Assembly: GCA_019416775.1 (NCBI GenBank)
Contig: DXWR01000036.1
Coordinates: forward strand, 1 to 6,403
Direction: 5' to 3'
Origin: Oscillospiraceae bacterium
GTDB taxonomy: Bacteria; Bacillota; Clostridia; Oscillospirales; Ruminococcaceae
DNA: 6,403 bases
The translations under genes were made by a program, and so were the position numbers. Shown here piece by piece: positions 3,900 to 6,403 of this stretch. Under the pieces are notes generated by a model. It searched no databases. It had not been told where the DNA came from and was given only the letters and a program-made list of their open reading frames with translations. Numbering within the stretch: the first letter of the stretch is position 1; each line of letters begins with the position of its first letter.

Positions 3900-6403
3900 T
3901 TAAGCCTGACGCTCTTTGATGGCAGCCTGAGCAGCAGCCAGACGAGCAATCGGCACACGGAAGGGAGAGCAGGACACATAGTCCAGACCGATGGAGTGGC
4001 AGAATTCCACGCTGGAGGGGTCGCCGCCGTGCTCGCCGCAGATACCCACGTGGAGTTCGGGACGGGTGGACTTGCCCAGCTGGATCGCCATCTTCATCAG
4101 CTTACCAACGCCAACCTGATCCAGTTTAGCGAAGGGATCGTTTTCGAAGATCTTGGCGTCATAGTAAGCATTCAGGAACTTACCGGCGTCGTCACGAGAG
4201 AAGCCGTAGGTCATCTGAGTCAGGTCGTTGGTGCCGAAGCAGAAGAATTCAGCTTCCTTCGCAATATCGTCGGCAGTCAGAGCAGCTCTGGGGATTTCGA
4301 TCATGGTACCAACTTCGTACTTCAGATCGATTCCGGCAGCGGCGATTTCTTCGTCGGCGGTCTTGACCACAACGTTCTTGACGTACTTCAATTCCTTCAC
4401 ATCGCCTACCAGCGGGATCATGATTTCAGGAGCAACATTCCAATCGGGATGAGCCTTTTTCACGTTCAACGCAGCGCGGATGACAGCCTTGGTCTGCATC
4501 ACAGCGATTTCGGGATAGGTGACAGCCAGACGGCAGCCACGGTGACCCATCATGGGGTTGAACTCGTGGAGAGAATCAATAATAGCCTTGATCTGTTCCA
4601 CGGTCTTGCCCTGAGCGTCAGCCAGCTTCTTGATATCTTCTTCGGTGGTGGGTACGAACTCATGGAGCGGGGGATCCAGGAACCGAATGGTTACCGGGTT
4701 GCCTTCCAGAGCTTCATACAGCTTTTCGAAGTCGCCCTGCTGTACGGGGAGGATCTTATTCAGAGCAGCTTCCCGTTCTTCCACGGTGTCGGCGCAGATC
4801 ATTTCACGGAATGCGTCGATCCGGTCGCCTTCAAAGAACATATGCTCGGTACGGCACAGACCGATACCTTCGGCGCCCAGTTCGCGAGCCTTCTTAGCGT
4901 CGGTGGGGGTGTCGGCATTGGTGCGGACCTTCAGACGACGGTACTTGTCAGCCCAAGCCATAACGCGGCCCAATTCGCCGGCAATGGTAGCGTCCACGGT
5001 GGGGATGATGCCGTCATAGATGTTACCGGTGGAGCCATCGATGGAGATATAGTCGCCTTCGTGGAATTCCTTGCCACCCAAGGTGAACTTCTTGTTTTCT
5101 TCATCCATGGTGATATCAGAGCAGCCGGATACACAGCAGGTGCCCATGCCACGAGCTACAACGGCAGCGTGAGAGGTCATACCGCCACGAACGGTCAGGA
5201 TGCCCTGAGAAGCCTTCATACCGGTGATGTCTTCGGGAGAGGTTTCCAGACGAACCAGAACCACCTTTTCGCCTCTGGCGTTCCATTCTTCGGCATCTTC
5301 TGCAGTGAAGACGATCTTACCGCAAGCAGCACCAGGAGAAGCGCCCAGGCCCTTGCCCATGGGAGTAGCAGCCTTCAGAGCGGCAGCGTCGAACTGCGGG
5401 TGCAGCAGGGTGTCCAGGTTTCTGGGGTCGATCATCAGAACAGCTTCTTCTTCGGTGCGCATACCTTCGTCCACCAGATCGCAGGCAATCTTCAGCGCAG
5501 CCTGAGCGGTTCTCTTACCGTTACGGGTCTGGAGCATGAACAGTTTGCCGTGTTCCACGGTGAACTCCATGTCCTGCATGTCGCGGTAATGATCTTCCAA
5601 GGTCTTGCAGACCTGCTTGAACTGAGCAAACGCTTCGGGGAATTTCTCTTCCATTTCGGAGATGTGCATGGGGGTACGAACACCGGCCACCACGTCTTCG
5701 CCCTGAGCGTTGGTCAAGAATTCGCCGAACAGGCCCTTTGCGCCGGTAGCGGGGTCACGAGTGAAAGCAACACCGGTGCCGCAGTCATCGCCCATGTTAC
5801 CGAAAGCCATGCTCTGTACGTTAACAGCGGTACCCCAAGAATAAGGAATATCGTTGTCACGACGGTACACGTTGGCGCGGGGGTTGTCCCAGCTGCGGAA
5901 CACAGCCTTGATGGCGCCCATGAGCTGTTCTTTGGGATCGCTGGGGAAGTCAGAGCCGATCTTTTCTTTGTATTCGGCTTTGAACTGGCCAGCCAGTTCC
6001 TTCAAATCGTCAGCGGTGAGCTCTACGTCCTGGGTGACACCCTTCTTTTCTTTCATCTCGTCGATGAGCTGTTCGAAGTACTTCTTGCCGACTTCCATAA
6101 CCACGTCGGAGTACATCTGGATGAACCGACGATAGCAGTCCCAAGCCCAACGGGGGTTGCCGGACTTTTCAGACAGCACTTCCACCACGTCTTCATTCAA
6201 GCCCAGGTTCAGGATGGTGTCCATCATGCCGGGCATGGAAGCACGGGCGCCGGAACGAACGGAAACCAACAGCGGGTTTTCCTTATCGCCGAACTTCTTG
6301 CCGGTGATTTCTTCCATCTTGGAGATGTACTCCATGATCTGAGCCTGAATTTCAGGATTGATGACCTTGCCATCTTCATAGTACTGGGTGCAGGCTTCAG
6401 TGG
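3900..6403 (-). CDS. ppdK: Pyruvate, phosphate dikinase, 5'-truncated by the window edge
   Basis: Catalyses the reversible reaction pyruvate + ATP + Pi = phosphoenolpyruvate + AMP + PPi in the cytosol, in gluconeogenesis or in PPi-linked glycolysis of anaerobes. The visible 833 residues begin at TEACTQYYEDGKV, which aligns near residue 44 of the 874-aa Clostridium symbiosum enzyme as I recall it. Roughly 43 N-terminal residues, including the GGKG nucleotide-binding start, therefore lie outside the window. The ATP-grasp domain comes first (SVRSGARASMPGMMDTILNLG; RSWDNPRA; GTGVAFTRDPATG; DMQDMEF; LQTRNGKRTA). Next is the swivelling phosphohistidine domain, GGMTSHAAVVARG, with catalytic His encoded at 5169-5171. 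The C-terminal PEP/pyruvate barrel has LCRTEHMFFE, FLDPPLHEF, MMGHRGCRL, GTMIEIPRAAL (Glu codon 4296-4298), FGTNDLTQM and GICGEHGGDPSS with the acid/base Cys at 4038-4040. All key residues are intact and there is no frameshift. The Thr two residues before the catalytic His is the residue phosphorylated by PPDK regulatory proteins where these exist; none is encoded here. Strong codon preference suggests high expression. It has its own terminator at 3812-3854. Confidence 0.97.
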   Translation of the reverse strand, partial: TEACTQYYEDGKVINPEIQAQIMEYISKMEEITGKKFGDKENPLLVSVRSGARASMPGMMDTILNLGLNEDVVEVLSEKSGNPRWAWDCYRRFIQMYSDVVMEVGKKYFEQLIDEMKEKKGVTQDVELTADDLKELAGQFKAEYKEKIGSDFPSDPKEQLMGAIKAVFRSWDNPRANVYRRDNDIPYSWGTAVNVQSMAFGNMGDDCGTGVAFTRDPATGAKGLFGEFLTNAQGEDVVAGVRTPMHISEMEEKFPEAFAQFKQVCKTLEDHYRDMQDMEFTVEHGKLFMLQTRNGKRTAQAALKIACDLVDEGMRTEEEAVLMIDPRNLDTLLHPQFDAAALKAATPMGKGLGASPGAACGKIVFTAEDAEEWNARGEKVVLVRLETSPEDITGMKASQGILTVRGGMTSHAAVVARGMGTCCVSGCSDITMDEENKKFTLGGKEFHEGDYISIDGSTGNIYDGIIPTVDATIAGELGRVMAWADKYRRLKVRTNADTPTDAKKARELGAEGIGLCRTEHMFFEGDRIDAFREMICADTVEEREAALNKILPVQQGDFEKLYEALEGNPVTIRFLDPPLHEFVPTTEEDIKKLADAQGKTVEQIKAIIDSLHEFNPMMGHRGCRLAVTYPEIAVMQTKAVIRAALNVKKAHPDWNVAPEIMIPLVGDVKELKYVKNVVVKTADEEIAAAGIDLKYEVGTMIEIPRAALTADDIAKEAEFFCFGTNDLTQMTYGFSRDDAGKFLNAYYDAKIFENDPFAKLDQVGVGKLMKMAIQLGKSTRPELHVGICGEHGGDPSSVEFCHSIGLDYVSCSPFRVPIARLAAAQAAIKERQA

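Noticed and set aside
4630..5019. Plus-strand open frames within ppdK (for example 4630-5019, and also 5224-5505 and 5854-6135)
   Set aside because: All are antisense to highly conserved ppdK. Their Ser/Arg-rich translations are the usual by-product of a codon-biased gene read backwards.
6333..6335. ATG as the start of ppdK
   Set aside because: The frame stays open to the window edge, and the upstream residues (TEACTQYYEDGKV...) match the N-terminal domain of PPDK. No Shine-Dalgarno sequence precedes this ATG. It is an internal Met, and the true start lies outside the window.
1..6403. Defence system, CRISPR array, insertion sequence, prophage or other novel multi-gene system
   Set aside because: No direct-repeat array, terminal inverted repeats, transposase, integrase, nuclease or tRNA is visible. 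Three of the four genes belong to well-known metabolic families; only the phosphorylase substitution and the DUF6056-like protein are out of the ordinary.

Overview
This 6.4 kb window looks like ordinary chromosome from an anaerobic member of the Bacillota, most likely class Clostridia (an Oscillospiraceae/Ruminococcaceae-type genome would fit). That inference rests on a clostridial-type pyruvate phosphate dikinase, strong AGGAG-type ribosome binding sites, a TTG start, and a membrane protein resembling the DUF6056 family. I see no mobile element, CRISPR array, tRNA, rRNA or phage gene.

Left part (26-2199, + strand): a two-gene nucleoside salvage unit. A metal-dependent nucleoside deaminase of the MTA/SAH deaminase family (432 aa) overlaps by 4 bp (ATGA) with a trimeric-type purine nucleoside phosphorylase (273 aa). 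The pair ends in a clear rho-independent terminator. Together they would turn an adenine nucleoside (methylthioadenosine, 5'-deoxyadenosine, adenosine or S-adenosylhomocysteine) into the matching inosine derivative, then split it into hypoxanthine and a sugar 1-phosphate. The phosphorylase keeps the 6-oxopurine-binding Glu and Asn, but has Gly where the family normally has the His that contacts the ribose 5'-hydroxyl. This suggests 5'-modified inosines as substrates and fits the deaminase beside it. It is the most interesting observation in the window.

Middle part (2204-3763, - strand): a single gene for a membrane protein of about ten predicted spans, DUF6056/GT-C-like. It starts at TTG behind a strong ribosome binding site. 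It is convergent with the salvage operon and is separated from the gene upstream of it by a strong terminator, so it is probably transcribed alone from a promoter in the AT-rich gap at about 3726-3811.

Right part (3812-6403, - strand): the 3' 95% or so of ppdK, pyruvate phosphate dikinase, running off the right edge of the window. About 43 N-terminal residues are missing. It ends in its own strong terminator. The enzyme interconverts pyruvate and phosphoenolpyruvate using ATP/AMP and Pi/PPi, a central step in many anaerobes. It has no evident functional link to the other three genes.
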